Assembly: GCF_937425535.1 (NCBI RefSeq)
Contig: NZ_OW485601.1
Span: 6,344,501-6,408,500, forward strand
Length of the DNA: 64,000 nucleotides
Direction: 5' to 3'
Source: Rhodovastum atsumiense
GTDB taxonomy: Bacteria; Pseudomonadota; Alphaproteobacteria; Acetobacterales; Acetobacteraceae
A program made the translations under genes and the position numbers. The notes under the pieces were generated by a model. It saw only the letters and a list, made by a program, of their open reading frames with translations, did not search any database and was not told the origin of the DNA. This document shows positions 27,729 to 36,375 of this stretch, in pieces. Within the stretch, counting starts at the first letter, position 1, and the number at the start of each line of letters is the position of its first letter.

Positions 27729-29237
27729 ATGTCCGTCCGGCCAGCCGCCCTCCCCGCCCCGGGCGGGGCGACCCCGCATGGCGTCATCCTGGCCGGGGCG
27801 GCGCTGTTGCTGCTGCTCACGGCGCTGCGCCTGGGCATCGCCGCCGCGACTCCGCTCGCCCCGGACGAGGCCTATTACTGGGTGTGGTCGCAGGCGCTCG
27901 CGGGCGGCTACTACGACCACCCGCCCATGGTCGCGCTGTGGATCCGCGCCGGCACCTGGCTCGCCGGCGACACCGCGCTCGGGGTGCGGCTGCTCGGGCC
28001 GCTGGCGGCGGCGCTGGGCTCGGTGCTGCTGTGGCAGGCGGCCGAGGACCTGCTGCCCGGCCGTCGCGCCGGGCCCTGGGCGGCGGCGCTGGCCAACGCC
28101 ACCCTGACCTTCGGCGCCGGCGCCGTCACCATGACGCCGGATACCCCGCTGCTGCTGTTCTGGACCGCCTCGATCTGGGCGCTGGCCCGGCTGGTCGCGA
28201 CCGGGCACGGCGCCTGGTGGCTGGTGGCCGGGCTCGCCGCCGGACTGGCGCTCGACAGCAAATACACCGCGGCGCTGCTGGCGCCGGCGGTGCTGGTTTG
28301 GCTGCTCGCGGTACCGTCGCTGCGGCCCTGGCTGCGCCGGCCCCAGCCCTGGATCGCCGCCGCCCTCGCCGCTCTGCTCTTCGCCCCGGTGCTGGCCTGG
28401 AACGCGACCCATGACTGGGTCAGCTTCGCCAAGCAGGGTGGGCGCGTCGGCGACTTCCAACCGGCCCGGGCGCTGCAGTTCCTGGGCGAGCTGATCGGCG
28501 GGCAGATCGGACTTGCCACCCCGCTGATCGCGGTGCTGTTCGGCGCCGGGCTGGTGCTGGCACTGCGCCGGGCGGTCGGGCGCGATCCCGGCTGGACCCT
28601 GCTCGCGGCGCTGCTCGGAGTGCCGACGCTGGTGTTCCTGCAACACGCCCTGGGCGACCGGGTGCAGGCCAACTGGCCGCTGCTGCTGCATCCACCGGCG
28701 GCAATCGCCGCGGCGGGACTGTCCGGAAGCTGGCTGCGGTGGCGTTGGCCGGCCCTGGCCTGCGGAGCCGTGATCACGGCGGTGGTCTGGGTGCAGGCGG
28801 CCTGGGCGCCGCTCGCACTGCCGCGCCGCGCCGACATGACGCTGATCCGACTCGGCGGCTGGGACAGGCTGGCCGCCGACGTCACCGCTGCCGCCCGCGC
28901 CGGCGGCGCCGCCTACGTGGTCGCCGACAATTACGGTCAGGCCGCCCTGCTCGCCTGGCTGATGCCGCGCGACATCCCGGTGCTCGCGGTGGAGTCGCGC
29001 TGGCGCTGGTTCGCCCTGCCGGACGGCACCGCCCTGGCCGAGGACCGCCCCGGCCTGCTGGTGCGCAGCGCCCGCCGTGCCGAGGCCCTGGAAACCACCA
29101 CCTTCACCCCGACCGGCCCGGCCGCCCTGGTTGAGCGCGCCCGCGGCGGAGTGGTGGCAGAAGGCTTCCGGCTCTATCCTGTGCGCGGCCGCGCGGGAGA
29201 GGAACCAGTGGTGATCCTCCCGCGCCCCGACAGATAG
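27729..29237 (+). CDS. GT39-like (ArnT/PMT type) membrane glycosyltransferase
   Basis: A 502-residue integral membrane protein with about ten to twelve hydrophobic helices. The first periplasmic loop carries the catalytic-type acidic pair in PLAPDEAYYWVWSQ (Asp46, Glu47) followed by GGYYDHPPMVALWIRAGTWL, a signature of the ArnT/dolichyl-mannosyltransferase-like family that uses polyprenyl-phosphate sugars. The soluble C-terminal domain (from about 355) ends with FRLYPVRGRAGEEPVVILPR. It probably adds a sugar to a lipid or cell envelope polymer on the outer side of the inner membrane. Acceptor unknown. Spacing of eight bases to the upstream regulator and eleven to the downstream dehydratase suggests one transcript. 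Confidence 0.87.
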   Translation: MSVRPAALPAPGGATPHGVILAGAALLLLLTALRLGIAAATPLAPDEAYYWVWSQALAGGYYDHPPMVALWIRAGTWLAGDTALGVRLLGPLAAALGSVLLWQAAEDLLPGRRAGPWAAALANATLTFGAGAVTMTPDTPLLLFWTASIWALARLVATGHGAWWLVAGLAAGLALDSKYTAALLAPAVLVWLLAVPSLRPWLRRPQPWIAAALAALLFAPVLAWNATHDWVSFAKQGGRVGDFQPARALQFLGELIGGQIGLATPLIAVLFGAGLVLALRRAVGRDPGWTLLAALLGVPTLVFLQHALGDRVQANWPLLLHPPAAIAAAGLSGSWLRWRWPALACGAVITAVVWVQAAWAPLALPRRADMTLIRLGGWDRLAADVTAAARAGGAAYVVADNYGQAALLAWLMPRDIPVLAVESRWRWFALPDGTALAEDRPGLLVRSARRAEALETTTFTPTGPAALVERARGGVVAEGFRLYPVRGRAGEEPVVILPRPDR

Positions 29238-29248
29238 GGGAACCGGGG

Positions 29249-30223
29249 ATGCGCCTGCCAGGCTTCGAGGACGTCGCCGCCGCCCGCGCGCGGCTGGCCC
29301 CGCACGTGGTGCGCACGCCCCTGTTGCGCCATCCGCTGCTCGACGAACGCACCGGCGGCACCATCCTGCTCAAGCCGGAACCGCTGCAACGCACCGGCAG
29401 CTTCAAGCTGCGCGGCGCCACCAACGCCATCCTGCAGCTCTCCGATGCCCAGCGCCGCGCCGGGGTGGTCACCCATTCCTCCGGCAACCACGGCCAGGCC
29501 ACCGCCTGCGCCGCCGCCGCCCTGGGCAGCCATGCCACCGTGTTCATGCCGGCCGACGCCCCCCGCATCAAGGTGGAGAGCACCCGCCACTGGGGGGCGG
29601 AGATCGTGCCCTATGATCGCCTGAACGACGACCGCGAGGCCCTGGCGCGCACCCATGCCGAGCGCACGGGCGCCACGCTGGTGCCGCCCTTCGACCACCC
29701 CGACGTGATCGCCGGCCAGGGCACGCTGGCGCTGGAACTGGTCGAGGACGCCGCTGCTTGCGGCCTCGCCATGGACGCGCTGCTGGTCTGCACCGGCGGC
29801 GGCGGGCTGATCGCGGGGTGCGCACTGGCAATCGAAGGCGCCTCACCCGGCACCCGCGTCTACGCCGTCGAGCCGGCGGACTGGGACGACACCGCCCGCT
29901 CGCTGGTTGCCGGGGAGCGGCGGCAGAACGCGCCCGGCGGCTCCACCCTGTGCGACGCGCTGCTGTCGAAGACCCCCGGACGCATCACCTTCGAAGTCAA
30001 CCGCCCCCGCCTCTCCGGCGGCCTCGCGGTGACCGACTCGGAAGTGCTGGCGGCGATCGCGTTTGCCTTCTCGCACCTGAAGCTGGTGGTGGAGCCGGGC
30101 GGGGCCGTGGCCCTCGCCGCCCTGCTGGCCGGACATTTCGACGCACGGGGCAAGGTGGTGGGGGCGGTGATCAGCGGCGGCAACGTCGACCCCCAGGTGT
30201 TCGGCCGCGCCCTCAACGGCTGA
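29249..30223 (+). CDS. Threonine/serine dehydratase (fold-type II PLP enzyme)
   Basis: A 324-residue PLP enzyme. The cofactor lysine is Lys53 in GSFKLRGATNA, the SSGNHGQATACAAA loop binds the substrate carboxylate, and the phosphate-binding glycine loop is CTGGGGLIAG (about 182-191). There is no C-terminal ACT-like regulatory domain, so it is the short catabolic-type enzyme (TdcB/serine racemase-like) and not biosynthetic IlvA. It should deaminate threonine to 2-oxobutyrate or serine to pyruvate; racemase activity cannot be excluded. It closes the Lrp-GT39 gene string, and a nested hairpin element begins ten bases after the stop. Confidence 0.88.
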   Translation: MRLPGFEDVAAARARLAPHVVRTPLLRHPLLDERTGGTILLKPEPLQRTGSFKLRGATNAILQLSDAQRRAGVVTHSSGNHGQATACAAAALGSHATVFMPADAPRIKVESTRHWGAEIVPYDRLNDDREALARTHAERTGATLVPPFDHPDVIAGQGTLALELVEDAAACGLAMDALLVCTGGGGLIAGCALAIEGASPGTRVYAVEPADWDDTARSLVAGERRQNAPGGSTLCDALLSKTPGRITFEVNRPRLSGGLAVTDSEVLAAIAFAFSHLKLVVEPGGAVALAALLAGHFDARGKVVGAVISGGNVDPQVFGRALNG

Positions 30224-30232
30224 CCGGTGTTT

Positions 30233-30389
30233 CCGGGGCGCTGCCCCGGCCCCGCCAGAGGCTCCGCCTCTGGACTCCGGCAGGGGCCAAAGGCCCCTGC
30301 ACCCCATTCGTTTGGGATCCAAGGGCCTTCGGCCCTTGGTGGAGGTCCAGGAGGCAAAGCCTCCTGGCGGGGCCGGGGCAGCGCCCCGG
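30233..30389. repeat. Nested palindromic element: six hairpins inside a 26-bp inverted repeat (copy D)
   Basis: Six perfect hairpins with three-base loops follow one another: CCGGGGC/GCCCCGG, CCAGAGGC/GCCTCTGG, CAGGGGCC/GGCCCCTG, CCAAGGGCC/GGCCCTTGG, CCAGGAGGC/GCCTCCTGG, CCGGGGC/GCCCCGG. In addition 30233-30258 is the exact reverse complement of 30364-30389, so the whole element can also fold as one long stem. It fills the gap between the threonine dehydratase and the hydrolase gene. Confidence 0.85.
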
Positions 30390-30457
30390 GACATGCTTGT
30401 CCAGCCCGGGCAGCGGCCTAAGTGCGGAAGCGGTTGCATCACAGGGGAGAACCGGCA

Positions 30458-31309
30458 ATGACCAAACTTGCGCAGGATGGCCCGCCGCTGGCGCGCCGGG
30501 GGCTGATGATGACCGGCCTGATCACCGGGCTGACCTTGGCGACCACGCGGGTCGAGGCGCAGGTGATCCACACCGACACCGCCGGGCTGGAGGCGGGCGA
30601 GGCCAGGGTGCCCGTCGTGGACGGGGAATTGCCGGCCTATTTCGCCCGGCCGCAGGGGAATGGCCCCTTCCCGATCGTGCTGGTCAATGCCGAGATCTTC
30701 GGCGTGCACGAGCACATCAAGGACATCTGCCGCCGGCTCGCCAAGGCCGGTTATCTCGCGGTGGCGCCCGAGGTCTATGCGCGGCTGGCCGACCTCTCGA
30801 AGATGACCGACGCGGCGGTGATCATGCGCGACGTGATCAGCAAGGCGCCGGACGCGACGCTGATGGCGGACCTCGATGCCACGCTCCGCTGGGCAACGGC
30901 GCATGGCGGGGATTCCGGGCGGGTGGGCGTGACCGGGTTCTGCCGTGGCGGGCGCGCCACCTGGCTCTATGCCGCGCACAACCCAACGCTGAAGGCCGCG
31001 GTCGCCTGGTATGGGCAGGTCGGGGGGGCCCGCACCGAGATCCAGCCGAAAACCGTCACGGACATCGCCGACCGGATCAGCTGCCCGCTGCTGGCGCTGT
31101 ACGGCGGCAAGGATACCAGCATCCCCGTGGCCGACGTGCAGGCGGCGGTCGCCAGGGCACGGGCGGCCGGCCGAACCGTGGATCTGGTGATCTATCCCGA
31201 TTCCGGCCACGCCTTCCTGGCCGACTACCGGCCGAGCTATCGTGCCACCGATGCGGCCGATGGATGGCAGCGCATGCTGGCCTGGTTCCGCGGCCATGGC
31301 GTGGGGTGA
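30458..31309 (+). CDS. Dienelactone hydrolase family protein with N-terminal export signal
   Basis: A 283-residue alpha/beta hydrolase. The N-terminus PPLARRGLMMTGLITGLTLA TTRVEA has a twin-arginine and a hydrophobic stretch ending in an AxA-like site, suggesting Tat export. The catalytic triad is Cys162 in GFCRGG, Asp219 in GGKDTSIP and His251 in PDSGHAF, as in carboxymethylenebutenolidase. The text LVNAEIFGVHEHIKDICRRL is typical of the family. Substrate unknown; the periplasmic form is usually seen in solitary genes like this one. Start is the ATG with AGGGGAG eight bases upstream; a GTG 36 bases earlier is possible. Confidence 0.85.
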   Translation: MTKLAQDGPPLARRGLMMTGLITGLTLATTRVEAQVIHTDTAGLEAGEARVPVVDGELPAYFARPQGNGPFPIVLVNAEIFGVHEHIKDICRRLAKAGYLAVAPEVYARLADLSKMTDAAVIMRDVISKAPDATLMADLDATLRWATAHGGDSGRVGVTGFCRGGRATWLYAAHNPTLKAAVAWYGQVGGARTEIQPKTVTDIADRISCPLLALYGGKDTSIPVADVQAAVARARAAGRTVDLVIYPDSGHAFLADYRPSYRATDAADGWQRMLAWFRGHGVG

Positions 31310-31474
31310 TGAACGTCCTTGCCGACACCGGGGGGCGTATCGTACCCGCTGCGGCACGGCCAGGGCGGCGGCGGGCGGACGAGTCGTGCATCCCGACTTC
31401 ATTCCATTGATCTTGGCAGATGGCGTCCGGTCTGTCGGCAGCAGGAAGCAGCCCATGTTGAGCGGCCCCGTCGC

Positions 31475-32869
31475 ATGACGCCACGACGTCACCGCCGCAT
31501 CGCGCGGCTGCTGCTGGCGGCCGTCTTTTTCTGCCTGCTGCAGGACGGCGCGGCGGCGCAGTACGCCAGCGGGGGATATCGCCGTCCCTCCCCGGGCTAT
31601 TCGGCACCGGCGCCGCGCCCACCCGCCAGCAGTGGCGGCTATGCCCGACCCTCCGTGCCGTCGTCCGGCTATTCCAGCGGCTCGGCGGGGGATCGCGCGG
31701 TTTCGCGGCGCGGCTCGGCGCAGGCGCTGCAGGACTTCCAGGCGAGCCAGCGCCCCCGGCCGGACCAGCGCACCCCCTCGCCCTGGGGCAGCGGCAACGC
31801 GGCCCCGGCCGAGCGCCGGCCGACGCCCTGGGGCGGCGCCACCACCCCACCAGTGGATCGCCGGCCCTCGCCGGCCCGAGGCTGGGGCGGCCCCTCGGCC
31901 GGCGCCGTGGTCAACGGCGTCATGCTGTGGGCGTTGCTGAACAGCCTGACCTCGCCCGGCCGGGCGGAGTATTTCCGCGCGCATCGCGACAACCCGGAAT
32001 ACCTGCGCTGGCGCCAGGAAGCCGAGGCACGGGCGGCGCAGGATCCGCAGGTCGCGGCGCAACTGAACCAGCTCGACCAGGAACTGGCGCAGCCAGCACC
32101 GCGCTCCTCCGTCAAGGTCGGGACGGGGATCCTCTGGCTGGTGCTCCTGGGGGGAGGCGCGATCCTCGTGTTCCTGTGGTTGAGCCGGCGTGCCGCGGGT
32201 GGCACCACCGGCACGGGCGCCACCGCCGGACGCCCCCCGCCCCCCGGCAGTGCCGAGGCGGGATTCCGCGTCGGCATGACCTTCCCGATCGATCCCTCGC
32301 CCTTCCTGCTGGCCGGGAGTGCGACCAAGGTGCAGGCCCCGCCGGGCGGCATGACCAATGTCGAGGCGGTTGGCACGCTGCGCGGCGCGGGGGTGGTGCT
32401 GCACCGGCTTTACCTGCCGGGGCGGCAGGGCTTCTTCCAGGTCCACACCGATGCGGCGGGCGCGATCGACGAGTGCCGGTATTTCAGCCTGCTCGACGAG
32501 GTGACGCCGGCCGATGCGCGGGAATGGGGCGTCTGGCTCGACCCCGCCGAGGGCATGATCGGCTGGCCTGCCTTCCAGACCCGGGACGGCAAGACCTATG
32601 GCCGCGCCTGGGTGCCCGGCGGGGGCCGGGTAAGCCCGCAGATGCTGGACGAGACGGTGCAGGCCCTGGACGGCACGGCGCAACGCCGGCTGCAGGCCAT
32701 GCTGTATGCCGCGCCCACCGGGGCCGCGCCGCCGGCCCCGCCCACCGAATTCGTCATGGTGGCCGCGATCCAGGCCGCCGACCAGGCGTGGGTGGAGATC
32801 CACGCCGGCATCGACGTCAATCCTGCGGCGCTCGCCCTGCCCGCCGCCCCCGATCGGAGATCCGCATGA
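31475..32869 (+). CDS. DUF2491 family protein (YjfK-like) with signal peptide and membrane helix
   Basis: A 464-residue protein. A signal peptide (IARLLLAAVFFCLLQDGAAAQ) is followed by a Pro/Ser/Tyr/Arg-rich disordered region to about 150, a further helical stretch, a membrane helix at about 215-240 (GILWLVLLGGGAILVFLWLS), and from about 250 the DUF2491 domain (FPIDPSPFLLAGSATKVQAP, YLPGRQGFFQVHTDAAGAID, ECRYFSLLDEVTPADAREWG). In E. coli the YjfK protein sits in an operon with DUF350 and PspA-like partners, the same set as here. The Arg/Pro-rich N-terminal half is an addition not found in YjfK. The stop overlaps the next start by four bases. Function is unknown; envelope stress is the usual guess. 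Confidence 0.75.
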   Translation: MTPRRHRRIARLLLAAVFFCLLQDGAAAQYASGGYRRPSPGYSAPAPRPPASSGGYARPSVPSSGYSSGSAGDRAVSRRGSAQALQDFQASQRPRPDQRTPSPWGSGNAAPAERRPTPWGGATTPPVDRRPSPARGWGGPSAGAVVNGVMLWALLNSLTSPGRAEYFRAHRDNPEYLRWRQEAEARAAQDPQVAAQLNQLDQELAQPAPRSSVKVGTGILWLVLLGGGAILVFLWLSRRAAGGTTGTGATAGRPPPPGSAEAGFRVGMTFPIDPSPFLLAGSATKVQAPPGGMTNVEAVGTLRGAGVVLHRLYLPGRQGFFQVHTDAAGAIDECRYFSLLDEVTPADAREWGVWLDPAEGMIGWPAFQTRDGKTYGRAWVPGGGRVSPQMLDETVQALDGTAQRRLQAMLYAAPTGAAPPAPPTEFVMVAAIQAADQAWVEIHAGIDVNPAALALPAAPDRRSA

Positions 32870-33306
32870 ACGAACCGGTTCCCGGAACCTTCGCCGCCGT
32901 GCTCGGCGCGCTCGGCACCGGCCTGCCCAACCTGTTGCTGCAATTCCTGCTGACGCTGGCGCTGCTCGCGCTCGGCACGGCGATCTACATGGCGCTGACG
33001 CCGTTCAACGAACGCCGGCTGATCAGCGGCGGCAACAGCAGCGCCGCGCTGGTGCTGGGTGGCACCGTGGTGGCGCTGGCGATTCCGCTCGCCTCGCTGC
33101 TGGCGACCACGCCGGTGGCGCTGGACCTGCTGGTGTGGGGGCTGGTGGCGGTGGTACTGCAATTGGTGACGTTCCAGGTGGCGTCGCGGCTGCTGGGGGC
33201 GCTCGGCAAGATGATCGAGGCCGACCAGATCGCCGGCGCGATCCTGCTGGTGGCGATCCAGCTCGCCGTGGCGCTGCTGAACGCGGCGGCGATGGTGCCG
33301 GCCTGA
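32866..33306 (+). CDS. DUF350 family membrane protein (YjfL-like)
   Basis: A 146-residue protein with four hydrophobic helices. The family's internal duplication is visible: two helix pairs, the first containing LALLALGTAIYMALTPFNER followed by RLISGGNSSAALVLGGTVVA, the second VASRLLGALGKMIEADQIAG followed by AILLVAIQLAVALLNAAAM. The polar SGGNSSAAL and EADQIAGA turns are the conserved sites of DUF350. The start ATG overlaps the DUF2491 stop and the PspA-like gene follows after 22 bases, so the three genes form one operon. Biochemical role is unknown. Confidence 0.83.
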   Translation: MNEPVPGTFAAVLGALGTGLPNLLLQFLLTLALLALGTAIYMALTPFNERRLISGGNSSAALVLGGTVVALAIPLASLLATTPVALDLLVWGLVAVVLQLVTFQVASRLLGALGKMIEADQIAGAILLVAIQLAVALLNAAAMVPA

Positions 33307-33328
33307 ATCAACAAGGGAGAGACACGCG

Positions 33329-34102
33329 ATGCTTCGCTTCATCGGCAACCTGATCGGCGTGAAGGCGGACAAGGCGGTGCAGTCGGGGATCGAGGCGCTG
33401 GTGCGCTGGGATCCGAAATCCGCGAGCGAGGCGGAGCTGCGCGGCATGGAGCAGCATCTCGACGATCTCGGCCTGCAGGTGGCGTCCGCCCGCCAGGCCT
33501 TCGACAAGGAGCAGCGGGAGGCCGACGAGATCGCCAAACTCTCGCGCCAGCGCATGGCCGCGGCCGAGCTGCTGCAGACCCAGATCGCCGCCGAACCGAA
33601 CGCGGGCCGCAAGGCCGAGCTGGAGCACAGCCTCGCCACGCTGCTGGACATGCTCGAGCAGATGGCGCCCGACGTCGAGCGCGAGAAGAAGGATGCCGAG
33701 GAGGCGAAGGACTTCCTGCAGATGCTGGAAAGCACCTACCTGGAAGCCGGGCGCAAGCTGAAGGAAGGCCGCTCGCAGCTCGAACGCGCGCAACGTGACA
33801 TGGCGCGGGCGGAACAGCAGCGCAGCACCGCCGAGCAGCAGGCCGAGGCGGCACGCCGCGCGGCCGGGCTGAGCCAGGCGACCTCCAGCCTGACCGTGGC
33901 GCTCAAGGCGATGCAGGACGCGGCGGCGAAGGATCTCGCCTCGGCGGATGCGGCGGCGTCGAAGGCGCGGCTGCTGCGGCCGAGCCGGCCGGAGCAGGAG
34001 GACCCGAACATCGCCCGCGCGCTGGAAGCCGCCGCCGGCAAGTCGCCGGCGCCGCAGGGGCTGAACGAAAGGCTGGCGGCGCTGCGCGCGCGGCAGGTCT
34101 GA
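33329..34102 (+). CDS. PspA/IM30-like coiled-coil protein (YjfJ-like)
   Basis: A 257-residue protein that is almost entirely charged heptad-bearing helix (about 35-205), preceded by a short amphipathic N-terminus MLRFIGNLIGVKADKAVQSG and followed by a disordered tail and a final helix LNERLAALRARQV. This is the architecture of PspA/IM30/Vipp1 membrane-remodelling proteins, in particular the YjfJ branch that travels with DUF2491 and DUF350. It likely binds the inner face of the membrane with the amphipathic helix. Start ATG has GGGAGA nine bases upstream. The sequence is Ala-rich and weakly conserved, so the family call rests partly on operon context. Confidence 0.72.
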   Translation: MLRFIGNLIGVKADKAVQSGIEALVRWDPKSASEAELRGMEQHLDDLGLQVASARQAFDKEQREADEIAKLSRQRMAAAELLQTQIAAEPNAGRKAELEHSLATLLDMLEQMAPDVEREKKDAEEAKDFLQMLESTYLEAGRKLKEGRSQLERAQRDMARAEQQRSTAEQQAEAARRAAGLSQATSSLTVALKAMQDAAAKDLASADAAASKARLLRPSRPEQEDPNIARALEAAAGKSPAPQGLNERLAALRARQV

Positions 34103-34105
34103 TCC

Positions 34106-34864
34106 TCAGCCGGACAGCCCGGCGATACCGCGGATGATCGTCGCCAGGGCGGTGACCAGCAGGACGCCGGCCGCCACCATGCGATAGCAGCGGTGGCCGG
34201 CATGGCGGAATCCCCAGCCGCCGATCCAGCTGCCGGCCAGCACCACGGGCACCCCGGCGGCCGCCGCGGCCAGGAGCGGCGCGTCGATCAGCCCTGCCGC
34301 AAGGGTCCCCGGCAGGGCAATCACCGCGGCCAGCGCGAAATAGACCAGCAGCGAGCTGCGCATCACCGCTTGTACCGGCTCCACCGCGAGGAAATACAGG
34401 ATCACCGGCGGCCCCCCCATGGCCGCCAGCCCGTTGCACACGCCGCTCGCCAGTCCCGCCAGCATCGCCAGTCCCCGGCGCCGTTCGAGCGGCCGTCCCG
34501 GACCGTGCCAGGTGGCCAGCACGGCGACGCCGACGATCACGCCCAGAACCAGCCGCACCACCGGTTGCGGCAACGCCGCCAGCGCGGCCACCCCCAGCGG
34601 CGTGCCGAGCACGCAGCCCGCGGCCACCCACCCCACCGAGAAGCGGTCGGCCCGGCGGCGCTCGGCGATACCGTCGCGCAGGCCAAGGCAAAGCTGCAGC
34701 AGGATCACCATCGGCACCGCACGGGAAGGCGGCAGCACCAGGCTCGCCAGCGGCACGGCAGCGAGCGCGAACCCGAAGCCGGTGAAGCCGCGCAGCAGGC
34801 CGGCCAGGAAGACCGCGCCGAGCACACCCGCCCAGGCGCCGCTTTCGGACAGGAGCGATGTCAC
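34106..34864 (-). CDS. TauE/SafE family permease
   Basis: A 252-residue membrane protein with seven or eight hydrophobic helices. The family's two glycine-rich repeats are visible: AVFLAGLLRGFTGFGFALAA near the N-terminus and LAGLASGVCNGLAAMGGPPV in the middle. Such proteins move sulfite, sulfoacetate or other small organosulfur or organic anions across the inner membrane. Three bases separate its stop from that of the convergent PspA-like gene. It is divergent from the aminotransferase gene, with 85 bases between starts; a link to taurine-type amino acid use through that omega-aminotransferase is possible but speculative. Confidence 0.87.
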   Translation of the reverse strand: MTSLLSESGAWAGVLGAVFLAGLLRGFTGFGFALAAVPLASLVLPPSRAVPMVILLQLCLGLRDGIAERRRADRFSVGWVAAGCVLGTPLGVAALAALPQPVVRLVLGVIVGVAVLATWHGPGRPLERRRGLAMLAGLASGVCNGLAAMGGPPVILYFLAVEPVQAVMRSSLLVYFALAAVIALPGTLAAGLIDAPLLAAAAAGVPVVLAGSWIGGWGFRHAGHRCYRMVAAGVLLVTALATIIRGIAGLSG

Positions 34865-34949
34865 CGGCTGACCGGCGCGGCTGCACCGGGGCTTGCGAAG
34901 TTCACGTCAGGCGCGGAAACTTTATTGCCCCGTATGCAAAGAGGCTCGC

Positions 34950-36326
34950 ATGACCGCCGCATTCGCCCCGAACTCCGTCCACGCCCGCGACATCGCCTTC
35001 CTGGTCCATCACCAGACCGACATCGCGGGCTATCGCGAAACCGGCGGCACGCTGATGGCCCGCGGCGAGGGCGTTTACGTCTACGATGAAGCCGGAAAGA
35101 AGTACCTGGAGGCGATGGCAGGGTTGTGGTGCGCCTCGCTCGGTTTCTCCGAGCGGCGACTCGCCGAGGTGGCGTACCGGCAAATGCTGGAATTGCCGTA
35201 CTACCATCATTTCTTCGCCAAGGGAAACATTCCGAGCGTCGATCTGGCGGAGCGCCTGGTGCAACTGGCGCCGGTGCCGATGAGCAAGGTGCTGTTCTCC
35301 TGCTCGGGCTCGGAGGCGAACGACGCCGCCATCAAGCTGGTCTGGTACTACCACAACGCCATCGGCAAGCCGCAGAAGAAGAAGATCATCGGCCGGGTGC
35401 GCGGCTATCACGGCAACACCGTGGCGGCGGTCAGCCTCTCGGGCCAGCCGCAGATGCATTCGGATTTCGACGTGCCGCTGCCGCAGTTCCGGCACACCGA
35501 CAACCCGCATTACTACCGCTTCCACGAAGACGGCGAGACCGAGGAGCAGTTCGCCACCCGCATGGCGAACAATCTGGAGCAACTGATCCTGCGCGAAGGC
35601 CCCGACACCGTCGCCGCCTTCTTCGGCGAACCGGTGCAGGGCGCGGGCGGCGCCATCACCCCGCCGGCGACCTACTGGGAAAAGATCCAGGCGGTGCTTC
35701 GCAAATACGACATCCTGCTGATCGCCGACGAGGTCATCTGCGGCTTCGGCCGCACCGGCAATGTCTGGGGCTGCCAGACCTACGGCATCGAACCCGACAT
35801 GCTCTCCTGCGCCAAGGCGCTGTCGGCCTCGTACCAGCCGATCTCGGCTTTGCTGGTCAACGAGAAGATCTACCAGGCGATGCTGGGGGAATCGAAAAAG
35901 ATCGGCAGCTTCGCCCATGGCTTCACCTACGCCGCCCATCCTGTGGCCTGCGCGGTGGCGGTGGAGACGCTGAAGATCTACGAGGAACGCGACATCTTCA
36001 CCCATGTGCGCCGCGTCTCGCCGGTGATGCAGGAAGGGCTGAAGGCCACCGAGGACCACCCGATGGTCGGGAATGCCCGCGGCGTCGGGCTGATCGCCGG
36101 GGTGGAGCTGATGGCCGACAAGCGGACCCGTACCCCCTTCCCCGCCGAGGCGAAGGCGGGTGCGCTGGTCGAGCGCAAATGCCTGGAGGCAGGGCTGGTG
36201 GTGCGCGCGATCGGCGACCGCATCGCCTTCACCCCGCCGCTGATCATGACCGAAGAGAATCTTCAGGAAATGTGCGCGCTGTTCCGCAAGGGCCTGGATG
36301 CGGCCTGGGCGGAGCTGAAGGGTTAG
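34950..36326 (+). CDS. Class III (omega-amino acid) aminotransferase
   Basis: A 458-residue PLP aminotransferase of fold type I, class III. Conserved parts: LWCASLGFSERRLAEVAYRQ, VLFSCSGSEANDAAIKLVWY (cofactor phosphate site), GYHGNTVAAVSLSG, EPVQGAGGAITPP, IADEVICGFGRTG (Asp260 contacts the PLP ring nitrogen) and the Schiff-base Lys289 in SCAKALSASYQP. This text matches enzymes annotated as omega-amino acid-pyruvate, putrescine-pyruvate or GABA-pyruvate transaminases. The donor substrate cannot be fixed from sequence. The start is the ATG after GAGG; 19 upstream in-frame residues are not conserved. Confidence 0.9.
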   Translation: MTAAFAPNSVHARDIAFLVHHQTDIAGYRETGGTLMARGEGVYVYDEAGKKYLEAMAGLWCASLGFSERRLAEVAYRQMLELPYYHHFFAKGNIPSVDLAERLVQLAPVPMSKVLFSCSGSEANDAAIKLVWYYHNAIGKPQKKKIIGRVRGYHGNTVAAVSLSGQPQMHSDFDVPLPQFRHTDNPHYYRFHEDGETEEQFATRMANNLEQLILREGPDTVAAFFGEPVQGAGGAITPPATYWEKIQAVLRKYDILLIADEVICGFGRTGNVWGCQTYGIEPDMLSCAKALSASYQPISALLVNEKIYQAMLGESKKIGSFAHGFTYAAHPVACAVAVETLKIYEERDIFTHVRRVSPVMQEGLKATEDHPMVGNARGVGLIAGVELMADKRTRTPFPAEAKAGALVERKCLEAGLVVRAIGDRIAFTPPLIMTEENLQEMCALFRKGLDAAWAELKG

Positions 36327-36375
36327 GACGCGCCGGGACGGGGAGCGCGCCTCCCCGTCCCGTGACCGCGTCCCG

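Noticed and set aside
29843-32803. Minus-strand open frame of 986 codons
   Set aside because: It is antisense to the dehydratase, hydrolase and DUF2491 genes, which all have clear motifs on the plus strand; GC skew at third positions explains the length.
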